A stretch of DNA of 64,000 nucleotides, taken from Actinoplanes derwentensis. Its GTDB lineage: Bacteria > Actinomycetota > Actinomycetes > Mycobacteriales > Micromonosporaceae. Positions within the stretch are counted from its first letter, which is position 1; each line of letters begins with the position of its first letter. Both the position numbers and the translations under genes were made by a program. The notes beneath the pieces are model-generated. The model ran no database searches and had not been told where the DNA came from. It saw only the letters and a list, made by a program, of their open reading frames with translations. Shown here in pieces: positions 42,604 through 52,073 of this stretch. The DNA lies in assembly GCF_900104725.1 (NCBI RefSeq), contig NZ_LT629758.1, forward strand, positions 10,590,082-10,654,081, given 5' to 3'.

Positions 42604-45600
42604 ATGCGGTGGGATGATGCTGACGGCTTGACCGGACGGCCGGACGCTCGGGTCCGTGGAGTACTGGAGACGTGGCGAACCGGTCTGTTGGACCTCACCG
42701 CCACGAATCCACTGATCCACGTCGACCCGGACGGTCCCGGCGTGGTGGCGATCGACAGCCCGTCCCCACGGGGCGTCCTGGAAGCACTGCAACAGGGCCG
42801 GGAGTGCGGCTTCCTCGGGGCCGAGGAACAGGCCGAAGGCCCGCGGCCTCGCGCGATCAGCGCCTTCCAGACCCCGATGACCGACGTGGAGATGGACACC
42901 ACACTCCGGTCGCTGCGCCGCTCGGCCCACCGCGACCAGCTGGAGTACGGCCTGTCCGCGCTCTACCTGACAATCGGCACCCTGCACTGGAACGACGAAC
43001 AACGGGAGTACGCCAGCCCGATCCTGCTGCTGCCGGTCGACCTGGCCGACACCGATCCGCACGACTACCCGCGACTGCGGGCCCGCCCGGACGACCCGCT
43101 GGTCAACCCGGCCCTGACCGTGCGTCTCAAGGAGCACGGCATCGAACTTCCGGCCGTGGAGAGCCTGACCGGGCTGGACGTGACCGTCTTCTGGGCCCGC
43201 CTGGACGCCGCGATCGGCGAGCACCCGGAATGGCGTACCGACGAGGCGATCCTGCTGTCCCGGTTCACCACGCACCGCGAGGTCGTCTACCACGACCTGG
43301 TCGACAACGAGCGCCAGATCCTCGCCCACCCGGTGATCCGCGCCCTGGCCACCGAGGCCCGCGCTCAGATCGACGCGTTCAAGTTCGAGCCGATCCCGGC
43401 CCGCAGCATCGACGACGTCGCCCCGCCCGACGACATCCCCCTGGTCCTGGACGCCGACGCGGGCCAGCGCGCATGCGTGTCGGCGGCCCTGAGCGGGCGC
43501 AGCTTCGTCATGCGCGGCGCACCCGGCACCGGTAAGTCGCAGACCGTCGCCAACATGATCGCCGCCCTGATCCACGCCGGGAAACGGGTCCTGCTGGTCT
43601 CCGAGAAGGCCGCCTCCCTGGACGTGGTCAAAGCCCGGCTGACCCTCGCCGGACTCGACGACTACCTGCTCGAACTGCACTCCGACCGGACCGGCCGGGA
43701 CGAGGTCGCCACCACCCTCGCGGCCGCCCTCGACTTCATCCCGCTGCCGCCGCCCGGCCTCTCCACCGACGAACGGCAGGAACTGCGCGACCACCGGGAG
43801 CGGCTGAACGCGTACGCCGAGGCGATGAACGAGGTCCGGGAGCCGCTCGGGCACCGGCTGCACGACGTGCTGGGCATGTGCGCGCAGATGACCGATGTGG
43901 CGTCCGCCCCGATCCCGCCGGTCCTGCCGGTCCCGCTGACCACCCAGTCCCTGCAGCGGGTCCGCGACGCCGCCGACCAGCTCGGCCGTGCCTGGCGACC
44001 GGCCCTGCAGGGCGACGCGTTCCTGTGGCGTGACGTCGTCGACCGCAACCGCCTCGAAGCCCGGCTCCAGCAGGCCCTGGCCGCCCTGGAACACCTGCTC
44101 GAAGCGGTCGGCAAGGACCGGCTCGCGGTCGCCTTCCGAACCCGGAACCTGGCCGACGCCATCGCGTTGACCACCCTGGTCGGGCACGCCGCCCGCCGCC
44201 CGGCCGAAGCCGCCGACGAATGGCTGCTGATGGACGGGCTGGAACCGGTCGCCCGCGCCGCCGAAGGCCTGCTGCGCCACCTCAAGGCCCTCAACCAGGC
44301 CGAGGAATCGGTGAAGGCCCGCTCCGGCGTCACCTGGGCGGCACTGCCGTCACCGGCGAAGCTGCCGATCGTACCCAGCCTGGCGCACCTGGCCCCGCCC
44401 CCGGTCGAACTGCTGCCGCTGACCGCGGCTCAGGCCCGTGGACTGGCCCGCCGGTTCGCCGATGAGGCCGACCGGCTCGAACAGCACCAGCACAGCCTCG
44501 ACCGGGTCACCGCCCGGCTCGGCCTGCCGAACGTGATCGCGTTCTCCGACATCAACCGGGTCGCCGCCATCGTGGACCTGCTGAACCGGCCGGAGAAGCC
44601 GGAGGCGAACTGGTTCGACGCGGCCGGGATGGCCGCCGCGCACACCGCCTCCCGGATGCTGCAACGGGCCGTCGACGTGGTCCGGGTCGCCGAGGAGAAG
44701 GCCCGCGAGCACTTCAACGAGGCCGCCCTCGCCCACCCGGTGGACGAACTGGCCCAACGGTTCGCCCACGTGCACAAGGGCATCGGGAAACTGCGCTCGC
44801 CGTACCGGCGGGACAAGAAGGCGGCCGCCGAGATCGCCCGCCCCGACGTCAAACGCAGCCAGGCCGTCGCCAACCTGGCCAGCGCCGCCGCCTGGAAGAA
44901 GGCGCTGCACGACCTGGACCAGACCGAACGGGAGTACGCCCGGGTCCTCGGCCGGCACTGGCGGCGTCTGGACACCGACTTCGAAGCCATCGGCCGGGCC
45001 CTGGCCACCGCCGACGAGGTCATGCGGGTGACCCCGCCGGAAGCCCTGCCCGCGGTCATCGAACGGGTCAGCGCGGCCACCCCGAACAGCGCGATCATCC
45101 GGATCGTCGCGGAGGGCCGTAAGGAGTTCGAACGGTGGATCGCGGCTCTGCGGCCCGCCCCCGAACCGGCGCCCCGGCCACAGCTCGCCGCCGGGCCGGT
45201 ACACGACGCGATCACCTGGCTGCGGGCCCACGTCGAACCGCTGACCGCCGCGGCCGAACTGGTCGGGGCGTACAGCGCGGCGGCCGGCCGGGACTTCACC
45301 CTCGCCGAATCGGCGGCCGTCGGGCTGCTCCGGGAGACCGCCGCCGACGCCGCCGCGGCACTGTCGGCGAACAACGGCGAATACACCCGGGTGCTCGGCA
45401 CCGCGTACCGCGGCATCCAGACCGACGTGGAAGCGCTGGCCACCGCGATGGCCTGGACCTCGGAAGCCCGCCGGATCCGGGTCGGCGTCGACACCGCCCT
45501 CACTCAGGACCAGGTGACGGCCCTACGGGAAGCCCGCCCCACCGACCGGATGCCGGCCCGGGTCGCCGAGTGGCAGGCCGCCAAGGACTGGATCCTGCGG

Positions 45601-48600
45601 GCCTTCGCGCCCCGCCGGCACGCCTCGCTCACCGCGGATCTCGACGACCACGAACGCGCCCTGGAACTGCTCCGGGCGCTGCTCGAGGACGCCAAGGGGC
45701 AGCAGGAGTGGTTCGAGTACCAGGCGGCCCGCGCGACCCTCACCGAACACGGCCTGGAAGACGTGATCGACTTCTGTGCCCGCGAGGACCTGACGGTCGA
45801 GCAGATCCTCCCCGTACTCGGCCGGGCCCTCTTCCAGTCGTGGGCCGGAACCGTGATCCGCGAGGACGACCGCCTCCCACCGCTGGACGCCGCGGCCCGT
45901 GACCACCTGGTCGAGGAGTTCCGGCTCTGGGACACCCGCCTGCAGCGCGCCGCCGCGGCCGACGTGATGAACGCGGTCGACGAGATGCAGCCCACCGGTG
46001 CCGCCGCGGCCGAGGCCGCGCTGCTGCGCACGTCCGCCGCCCAGCAGGGCCGCCGCCTGCCGGTGCAGGAACTGATCAGCCGCACCCGGCACGCCACCCT
46101 GGCGGTCAAGCCGTGTTTCCTGACCGTGCCCGCCGACGTCAGCCGGCTCGTCCCGGCCGACCTCACCTTCGACGTGGTGATCATCGACGAGGCGTCCCGG
46201 GTTCCGGTGCCGGACGCCATCACCTGCGTCTACCGCGGTTCCTCGTTCGTCGTGGTCGGCGACGACCGGCAGCTCACCGCCCTGCCCACCCCCGGCGGCG
46301 GCCGGTCGGTGCTGGAGCTGGCCATCAGCTGCTCGGCGTTCCCGGTCCTCGACCTCGGCACCCACTACCGCAGCCGGCACGAGTCGCTGATCGCGTTCGC
46401 CAACCACACCTTCTACCAGGGACGGCTCAACACCTTCCCGCCCGCCGGACCGGCCGGCCCGGACGCCGGGGTGCAACTGTTCCCGGCCGTGCCCGAGGAC
46501 GGCGACGACGGCCTGGCGAGCCTGGTCGCCGGACGGGTCGCCCACCACTTCGTCACCCGCCCCGAACGCAGCCTCGGCGTCATCGCCGCCACCCCCGGCC
46601 TGGCCGCCCAGATCGAGGCCGCGGTCGCCGACATGGTGGTGCCGCCGGAGGACGACCGTCTGCACGGGTTCTTCGTCAAGGACCTGGAGACCGTGCAGGG
46701 CGACGAACGAGACGTGATCATCCTGGCGATCGGCGCCGACCCCGGCGGGCTCGGCGGACAGGACGGATGGCGCCGCCTCAACGTGGCCAGCACCCGGGCC
46801 AGCCGCCGGGTCGAGGTCGTCTCCACCCTCCGGGCCCGGGACCTGCCGGACACCGAGGAACTGCGGCCGCTCGCCGGCTACCTCGACTACGCCGCCCGTG
46901 GCGAGAACGCCCTCGGCCTGGACGAACCCCGGCCCGAGGCGCAGACCCCGTTCGAGGACTCGGTCCGCGACGTGATCCGGTCCTGGGGCTATCGGGTGCG
47001 ATCCCGGGTCGGCACCGGCGCGTTCCGGATCGACCTGGCCGTGCGGGCGTCCGCCCGGCGCAACGCCCCGTTCGCGCTCGGCATCGAATGCGACGGCACC
47101 ACGTACGACTCGGCGCCCGCCGCCCGGGACCGGGACCGGCTGCGCGAACGGGTACTACAGGACCTCGGCTGGCGGCTGCACCGGATCTGGGGCACCGCCT
47201 GGTACCTCGACCGCGAACACGAGGAACAGCGGCTGCGTGCGGCGATCGAGGCGGCCCTGGCCGGGTACCCGGCCGACGAGCAGGCGCCCGAACTGGACGG
47301 CAGCACCGTGCCGGACCCGGCCGAGATCGAGGGCGAGGTCGAGGACGAGGAACGTGAGCCGGTCCTGGTCGTCGAGACCGAAGCGGGGTACGCCCCGGTG
47401 ACGGTCCTCGCCGACGCACACGTCGACGGCCTGGCCCACGACCCGGCCGACACCTTGGCCGACGCTCTCGCCGATGTGGACGAGGATGCCGACGCTTACC
47501 TGGCCGGGTTCGCGGACGTGCGGCAGGAGATGGCCCCGCGGGAGTGGTCGCACGCCTTCCCGGGCGCCCACGACGAGGAACTGTCGTGGGAGGAGACCCC
47601 ACCGGTGTGGGCGGGCGCCATGGACCTCGACCCCGACCTCGAACCGGTTGCGGCGGAACAGGCCTTCCCCGCGGCGTTCGATCTGCCGGCCGAGTTCGAT
47701 CTGCCGGTGGCGTTCGGGCCGCCGGCCGTGGCTGACTCGCCCGCCGAGGCGGAACAGGTGTTCAGCGGGCCGCCCGCCGAGGCGGAACCGATGCTCACCG
47801 AGGAGACGGGGGTACGGCCCGCGGTGTTCGAGCGGGTGTCCCGCACCGAGCCCGCCGAGTCCGCCGGGGCCGTGCCGGAGGTTCGGGCGGCGGTGTTCGA
47901 GCAGGTGAACCGGGCCGAAGAGGAGACCCGGGTCCGGCCGGCCGTCTTCGAGAAGGTCAACCGGGGCGAGGTGGCGCGTGCCGCCGTCGAGTCGGGCAAC
48001 CTCATCCACGGCGACATCGACGACGAGCCCCGGGTCACCGCGGCCGTCTTCGAGCGGGTGAGCCGGGCGGACCTGGCCAGGGCCGAGACCGCCCGAGCCG
48101 AAGCCGCCCGGGCCGCGACGGAACGGGCCGAAGCTGTTCGGGCCGCCACGGAACGGGCCGAAGCCGTTCAGGCCGAGGCGAAACTGGCCGAAGCCGCCCG
48201 GGCCGAAGGGGCACGGGCTGCGCAGGCCGCGCTCGCTGAGGCGGCCCTGGAGGAGGCGGCTCTCGCCGAGACCTCCCGCGTGGAGATCGCCCGGGCTGAA
48301 GCTGCAGCCCGGGCTGCAGCTGAAGCGCGGGCTGAGGCCGAGGAGATCGCCCTCGCCGACGCGGTGCGGGCCGAGGCCGACTTCCACGCTCCGGTAACCG
48401 TCTACGGGCTGCCCGACGTCCAGCCGGTCTTCGTCGCACCCGTCGAGGCTCCGGGGCCCGCGCGCAAGAGCACCCGGCCGCGGACCACGCGCACCATCCG
48501 GCCGGTGAAGAGCACCGTCGCCGAGACGACGGCCGGCGAGACGACGGCCGCGAAGGCGCCGACGGCTCCGAAGGAGAGCACGGCTCCGAAGAAGACGACA

Positions 48601-49368
48601 GCTCCGAGAAAGACAGCGGCCCCGAAGGAGAATGCGGCTCCGGCGAAGGCGGCGGCCTTGAAGGAGACGAACAAGGAGACGACGGCACCGAAAGCGGCCG
48701 GGAAGGTCGAGGCGGCGGCGATGGAGGTGCACCACGGGCCGGACGAGTGGGCCCACCCGTACCAGAAGGCGCAATTGGCCCCGCTGCCTGCCGGAACCGG
48801 CCTCACCGACCCGGAGAGCCGCCCCCACCTCGCCGACGCGATCCGGCGGATCGCCGCCGTCGAGGGGCCGGTGCACGTCAGCGTCGTCCTTCAGCGGATG
48901 CGTGAGGCCTGGTCGATCGCCCGGATCACCAAGCCGGCCCGGACCGTGATCGACGCCGAGATCGCGGCGCAGGCCGAGAAGGCCCGGGTCACCTGGGCGG
49001 ACGAGTTCCTCGGTGATCCCGGCCAGATCGTGCCGGCGGTGCGGACCCGGGCCGGCGGGGTGGCCCGCAAAGCCGATCAGGTCGCCGACTCCGAGCTGCG
49101 GGTGGCGCTGGAGCATCTGGTCCAGGACGCCGGGGCGATCGAGGTGGAGGGTCTGCTCGCCGCGACCGGGAAGCTGTTCGGATGGGCGGCGCGCCGGTCC
49201 GGGGAACTGGACGACCGGCTCACCGGGCTGGTCGCCGACCTGGTCGGCGAAGGTATGCTGGAACGCCGCGACGACGGGCTCAGCGCCGCCCACGACCTGC
49301 CCGATCCGCTCGCTCTGCCCCGCCACGACGCGGCGCCGTCGCGCTCCCGGAAAAGGGTGCGCAGCTGA
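42604..49368 (+). CDS. Giant DUF4011 / SF1 helicase / Vsr-like nuclease / DUF3320 protein
   Basis: The product has about 2254 residues. In order: DUF4011 (~20-160; ETWRTGLLDLTATNPL, then LYLTIGTLHW); an SF1 helicase with Walker A GAPGTGKSQT (~305), motif II VIIDEAS (~1194), HYRSRHESL, VQGDERD (~1363) and NVASTRAS, split by ~880 residues of mostly helical insert; a Vsr/MTES_1575-type nuclease (~1450-1560) with TPFEDSV, FRIDLAV and GIECDGTTYD; an acidic, then Ala/Glu/Arg coiled-coil and Lys/Thr/Pro tail; and DUF3320 (~2045-2130) with a winged-helix-like end. Relatives have been linked to anti-phage or restriction functions; activity here is inferred. ATG 42604 or GTG 42598 starts; neither has a good ribosome site. 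Confidence 0.88.
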   Translation: MRWDDADGLTGRPDARVRGVLETWRTGLLDLTATNPLIHVDPDGPGVVAIDSPSPRGVLEALQQGRECGFLGAEEQAEGPRPRAISAFQTPMTDVEMDTTLRSLRRSAHRDQLEYGLSALYLTIGTLHWNDEQREYASPILLLPVDLADTDPHDYPRLRARPDDPLVNPALTVRLKEHGIELPAVESLTGLDVTVFWARLDAAIGEHPEWRTDEAILLSRFTTHREVVYHDLVDNERQILAHPVIRALATEARAQIDAFKFEPIPARSIDDVAPPDDIPLVLDADAGQRACVSAALSGRSFVMRGAPGTGKSQTVANMIAALIHAGKRVLLVSEKAASLDVVKARLTLAGLDDYLLELHSDRTGRDEVATTLAAALDFIPLPPPGLSTDERQELRDHRERLNAYAEAMNEVREPLGHRLHDVLGMCAQMTDVASAPIPPVLPVPLTTQSLQRVRDAADQLGRAWRPALQGDAFLWRDVVDRNRLEARLQQALAALEHLLEAVGKDRLAVAFRTRNLADAIALTTLVGHAARRPAEAADEWLLMDGLEPVARAAEGLLRHLKALNQAEESVKARSGVTWAALPSPAKLPIVPSLAHLAPPPVELLPLTAAQARGLARRFADEADRLEQHQHSLDRVTARLGLPNVIAFSDINRVAAIVDLLNRPEKPEANWFDAAGMAAAHTASRMLQRAVDVVRVAEEKAREHFNEAALAHPVDELAQRFAHVHKGIGKLRSPYRRDKKAAAEIARPDVKRSQAVANLASAAAWKKALHDLDQTEREYARVLGRHWRRLDTDFEAIGRALATADEVMRVTPPEALPAVIERVSAATPNSAIIRIVAEGRKEFERWIAALRPAPEPAPRPQLAAGPVHDAITWLRAHVEPLTAAAELVGAYSAAAGRDFTLAESAAVGLLRETAADAAAALSANNGEYTRVLGTAYRGIQTDVEALATAMAWTSEARRIRVGVDTALTQDQVTALREARPTDRMPARVAEWQAAKDWILRAFAPRRHASLTADLDDHERALELLRALLEDAKGQQEWFEYQAARATLTEHGLEDVIDFCAREDLTVEQILPVLGRALFQSWAGTVIREDDRLPPLDAAARDHLVEEFRLWDTRLQRAAAADVMNAVDEMQPTGAAAAEAALLRTSAAQQGRRLPVQELISRTRHATLAVKPCFLTVPADVSRLVPADLTFDVVIIDEASRVPVPDAITCVYRGSSFVVVGDDRQLTALPTPGGGRSVLELAISCSAFPVLDLGTHYRSRHESLIAFANHTFYQGRLNTFPPAGPAGPDAGVQLFPAVPEDGDDGLASLVAGRVAHHFVTRPERSLGVIAATPGLAAQIEAAVADMVVPPEDDRLHGFFVKDLETVQGDERDVIILAIGADPGGLGGQDGWRRLNVASTRASRRVEVVSTLRARDLPDTEELRPLAGYLDYAARGENALGLDEPRPEAQTPFEDSVRDVIRSWGYRVRSRVGTGAFRIDLAVRASARRNAPFALGIECDGTTYDSAPAARDRDRLRERVLQDLGWRLHRIWGTAWYLDREHEEQRLRAAIEAALAGYPADEQAPELDGSTVPDPAEIEGEVEDEEREPVLVVETEAGYAPVTVLADAHVDGLAHDPADTLADALADVDEDADAYLAGFADVRQEMAPREWSHAFPGAHDEELSWEETPPVWAGAMDLDPDLEPVAAEQAFPAAFDLPAEFDLPVAFGPPAVADSPAEAEQVFSGPPAEAEPMLTEETGVRPAVFERVSRTEPAESAGAVPEVRAAVFEQVNRAEEETRVRPAVFEKVNRGEVARAAVESGNLIHGDIDDEPRVTAAVFERVSRADLARAETARAEAARAATERAEAVRAATERAEAVQAEAKLAEAARAEGARAAQAALAEAALEEAALAETSRVEIARAEAAARAAAEARAEAEEIALADAVRAEADFHAPVTVYGLPDVQPVFVAPVEAPGPARKSTRPRTTRTIRPVKSTVAETTAGETTAAKAPTAPKESTAPKKTTAPRKTAAPKENAAPAKAAALKETNKETTAPKAAGKVEAAAMEVHHGPDEWAHPYQKAQLAPLPAGTGLTDPESRPHLADAIRRIAAVEGPVHVSVVLQRMREAWSIARITKPARTVIDAEIAAQAEKARVTWADEFLGDPGQIVPAVRTRAGGVARKADQVADSELRVALEHLVQDAGAIEVEGLLAATGKLFGWAARRSGELDDRLTGLVADLVGEGMLERRDDGLSAAHDLPDPLALPRHDAAPSRSRKRVRS

Positions 49369-49482
49369 TCTTTGGATAAAGCGATTCGGAGGGCGTCTTT
49401 CCAGCTCAAGGCCGTTTAGGGAACGGTGAATTAACGTCCGGAGAACTGCTGGCCGCGCTTTCTGATAATTGCGGTAATGGCT

Positions 49483-49488
49483 TACCGT
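49483..49488 (+). promoter_or_regulatory. Leaderless-type -10 box (TACCGT)
   Basis: TACCGT ends 6 nt before the GTG at 49495, arguing for that start over an ATG at 49477. Confidence 0.5.
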
Positions 49489-49494
49489 GGCGGC

Positions 49495-50760
49495 GTGCCC
49501 GTCAATGTCGAGGCTGTTTTCCGGAGTGAGACGCCGGCCCGTCTGCGGTTGTGGGCGGTGCTCGCCGCGGGCGCGGCCGCCGCCCTGCTGCTCGCCCTCA
49601 CTCTGGTGATGGCCGGGGTGCGCGAACAGGTCCGGGTCATCGGGCTCCAAGCCGCGCCGCAGGCCGCCACCGCCGCCGACCTCTACTTCGCCCTAAGTGA
49701 CCTGGATGCCCAGGTCACCCGGATCCTGCTGGCCGGCGACAGCGACGAACTGGCCGGCAGTCGTGTCGACGCGCTCGGCATCTACCGGGACCGCGGCTAC
49801 CAGGTCGACCATGATCTGCGACTGCTGCTGACCACGGACGCGGAACCGGCTGTCGTGCTCCGCGTCATGGACGGGCTCACCGTCTACCGGCAGCGTGTCG
49901 GCCAGGCCCTGACCGCGCCGGACTCGCTGGGATACTGGACCCAGGCCACCAACCTGCTGCACCTGCGGATCCTGCCGGACGCGGCCCGGTTGCGGGAGGC
50001 CAGCACCGGACGGCTCGACGCGGCGTACCGGGCGAAAGCCGCCTATGAGTCAGCGGGTTCCGCCGTCGTGATCGTTCTCGGCGGGGCGCTGGTCGGGCTG
50101 CTGATCCAGCTGCAGATCTGGATGGCCCGCCGGTTCCGGCGCAACTGGAACCCGGCTCTGGTCGTGGCCACCGGCCTGAGTGTGCTGTTGCTGGCCGCCG
50201 CGGTCCTGGTACTGCAGCTGCAGTCCCGGCAGCTCGCCGACGGGCGCGACGACGGGCTCGGGCCCTACCTCGCCCTCTCCGAACTGCGGGCCCTCGGTTA
50301 CGACGCGGCCGCCGACACCGGGCGATATCTGGTCAGCGGCAACCTTTCCTACTACCGCGACGACTTCACCGGGAAAGCCGCCTGCCTGACCGGCGAGGCC
50401 CCCTGCGACACCTCGGCCACGGGCGGTCTGTCCCGTCTCGCCGGGGCGGAAGCGGCCGTGCGCTGGGCCGGTTACCAGCGGGTCCATCTGCGCATCCTCA
50501 ACCTCGCCGACGCCGGCCGCGCCGACGAGGCTACCCGGCTGCTCACCGGCATCCGTCGCGGTGACGCGGCCTTCGACTTCGCCTGGTTCGACGCGTCGGT
50601 GGCCGAGGTCGCCGGCGAGCGCGAGCAGGACTTCGCTCGGGCGCTCCGCGCCGCGGAGACCACCATGACCGGTTCCACCGTGCTGCCGGGCGCGATTCTC
50701 ACCGTGGTCGTCGCGCTGATCCCCATGGCCGTACGCCGCCGCCTGGCCGAGTACCGATGA
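49495..50760 (+). CDS. GlnX-like four-TM membrane protein
   Basis: The product has about 421 residues. Four hydrophobic segments (near 19-40, 187-208, 221-242 and 398-415) separate two helical extracytoplasmic domains of ~145 and ~155 residues, each starting with a similar DLYFALSDL or YLALSEL pattern, so the protein looks internally duplicated. Length and layout match GlnX of mycobacteria and corynebacteria, where GlnX works with the lipoprotein GlnH upstream of kinase PknG. Here the downstream gene is a PstS-like lipoprotein rather than a GlnH type. The identification rests on topology and context, not on a motif. No kinase gene is adjacent. Confidence 0.65.
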   Translation: MPVNVEAVFRSETPARLRLWAVLAAGAAAALLLALTLVMAGVREQVRVIGLQAAPQAATAADLYFALSDLDAQVTRILLAGDSDELAGSRVDALGIYRDRGYQVDHDLRLLLTTDAEPAVVLRVMDGLTVYRQRVGQALTAPDSLGYWTQATNLLHLRILPDAARLREASTGRLDAAYRAKAAYESAGSAVVIVLGGALVGLLIQLQIWMARRFRRNWNPALVVATGLSVLLLAAAVLVLQLQSRQLADGRDDGLGPYLALSELRALGYDAAADTGRYLVSGNLSYYRDDFTGKAACLTGEAPCDTSATGGLSRLAGAEAAVRWAGYQRVHLRILNLADAGRADEATRLLTGIRRGDAAFDFAWFDASVAEVAGEREQDFARALRAAETTMTGSTVLPGAILTVVVALIPMAVRRRLAEYR

Positions 50761-50810
50761 CTCGCCCCAGCGCCGCGTCGTCGCCGTACCTGCCGCTTGC
50801 CCTGCCGCCG

Positions 50811-50866
50811 TGCCGTCTCCGCGCCGGCCGCGCTCCGCTGCCGTGCCGTCTCCGCGCCGGCCGCGC
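50811..50866. repeat. Short tandem repeat in the GlnX-PstS spacer
   Basis: TGCCGTCTCCGCGCCGGCCGCGC occurs at 50811 and 50844 (period 33). It lies in the 134 bp between the two genes and has no coding role that I can see. Confidence 0.7.
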
Positions 50867-50894
50867 CCGGCCGCCGTCCGAAAGGAACACCGTG

Positions 50895-51938
50895 ATGAAG
50901 CTGCGGGCCCTCGCCGTCGTGGCGCTGCTCGCGACGGCGGGCTGTCAGGCGCCCGAACCGGAACCGGTGCGGATCTCCTGCGGCTCCGGGCCGGTGACCG
51001 GGCAGGGGTCGTCGGCGCAGACGAACGCCGTCAACGCCTGGATCAAGGCCTATCAGATCGCCTGCCCGGAGGCAACCGTCGAATACGCGAGCACCGGTTC
51101 CGGAGCCGGTGTGCGGGCGTTCCTCACCGGAACCGGGGACTTCGCCGGAACCGACACCCCGCTCAGCACCGCCGACCAGGCCAAAGCCGACGCCCGCTGC
51201 GGCACCGGCCCGGCGGTCCATCTGCCGCTGGTGGCCGGGCCGATCGCGCTCGCTTACAACGTCGCCGGAGTCGACAGTCTGCGGCTGCGGCCGGACACCA
51301 TCGCCCGGATCCTCAGCGGCCGGATCACCGTCTGGAACGATCCGGCCGTCGCCGCCGACAATCAGGGCGTCGCCCTGCCCGCCACGGCGATCCGGGTGGT
51401 GCACCGGTCCGACGACTCCGGCACCACCGCGAACGTCCTCGCCTATCTGGCGGTGGCGGCCCCGTCGGTCTGGACCCACGGCACCGGCAGTGCGTGGCCA
51501 CTTCGTGGCGGCGACGGCCGTCGTGGCAGTCACCGGGTGGTGGCCGCGATCGCCGGGACCGACGGCGCGATCGGGTACGTGGAATCCTCGTACGCCCGGG
51601 TCAATGATCTTCCCGGGGTTCGGGTGGGCACCTCGGACGGCCGCTGGGCCGATCCCACCGACCACGCGGCCGGCCTGACGATCGCCGCGGCCACCGTCTC
51701 CGGTGCCGGCGGCGACCTGCGCCTGGCGATCGACCACACGGTCACCGGCGGCGCCTACCCGATCGTCTCGGTCACCTACGAGGTGGTGTGCCGGGGCTCC
51801 GTCTCCGGGGTGGCCCGCAGCTTCCTCGGTTACGCCGCGAGCGAGGCCGGCCAGGAGGCCGCCGCGAACGCCGGGTTCGCCCCGTTACCGCCGGCTCTCC
51901 GCGAACAGGTGGTCGCGAGCGTGGCTGAGCTGGGATGA
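50895..51938 (+). CDS. PstS-like substrate-binding lipoprotein
   Basis: The product has 347 residues with a lipoprotein signal (MKLRALAVVALLATAGC; lipobox LLATAGC). Phosphate-binding-family motifs are present: GQGSSAQTNAVNAW, STGSGAGVRAF, FAGTDTPLS, LSGRITVWNDPAV and VHRSDDSGTT. No pstC, pstA or pstB is nearby, and it follows a GlnX-like membrane protein, so a sensory rather than transport role is likely. The ATG at 50895 has GAAAGGA upstream. The C-terminal ~50 residues recur in inverted orientation at the window's right end. Confidence 0.82.
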   Translation: MKLRALAVVALLATAGCQAPEPEPVRISCGSGPVTGQGSSAQTNAVNAWIKAYQIACPEATVEYASTGSGAGVRAFLTGTGDFAGTDTPLSTADQAKADARCGTGPAVHLPLVAGPIALAYNVAGVDSLRLRPDTIARILSGRITVWNDPAVAADNQGVALPATAIRVVHRSDDSGTTANVLAYLAVAAPSVWTHGTGSAWPLRGGDGRRGSHRVVAAIAGTDGAIGYVESSYARVNDLPGVRVGTSDGRWADPTDHAAGLTIAAATVSGAGGDLRLAIDHTVTGGAYPIVSVTYEVVCRGSVSGVARSFLGYAASEAGQEAAANAGFAPLPPALREQVVASVAELG

Positions 51939-52020
51939 ACCGAGCGCCGGGTCACCGGTGCGGCCGGCGAGGGAGCAGGCACGGCGGAGCCAGTGCGGTG
52001 AGCGCCGCACGTCGGTCTGG

Positions 52021-52065
52021 CGACCGGCGGATGCGGTCCAAGGGGGTGGCCGCATCCGCCGGTCG
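52021..52065 (-). terminator. araD terminator hairpin
   Basis: Perfect 16-bp stem (CGACCGGCGGATGCGG and complement) with a 13-nt loop, starting 8 nt after the araD stop. It lies between the convergent PstS-like gene and araD and may serve both. Confidence 0.75.
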
Positions 52066-52073
52066 TGGGGTGC

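Noticed and set aside
47155..49650. 831-residue minus-strand frame opposite the giant helicase gene
   Set aside because: Shadow frame; low-complexity product and no domain, fully explained by the coding strand.
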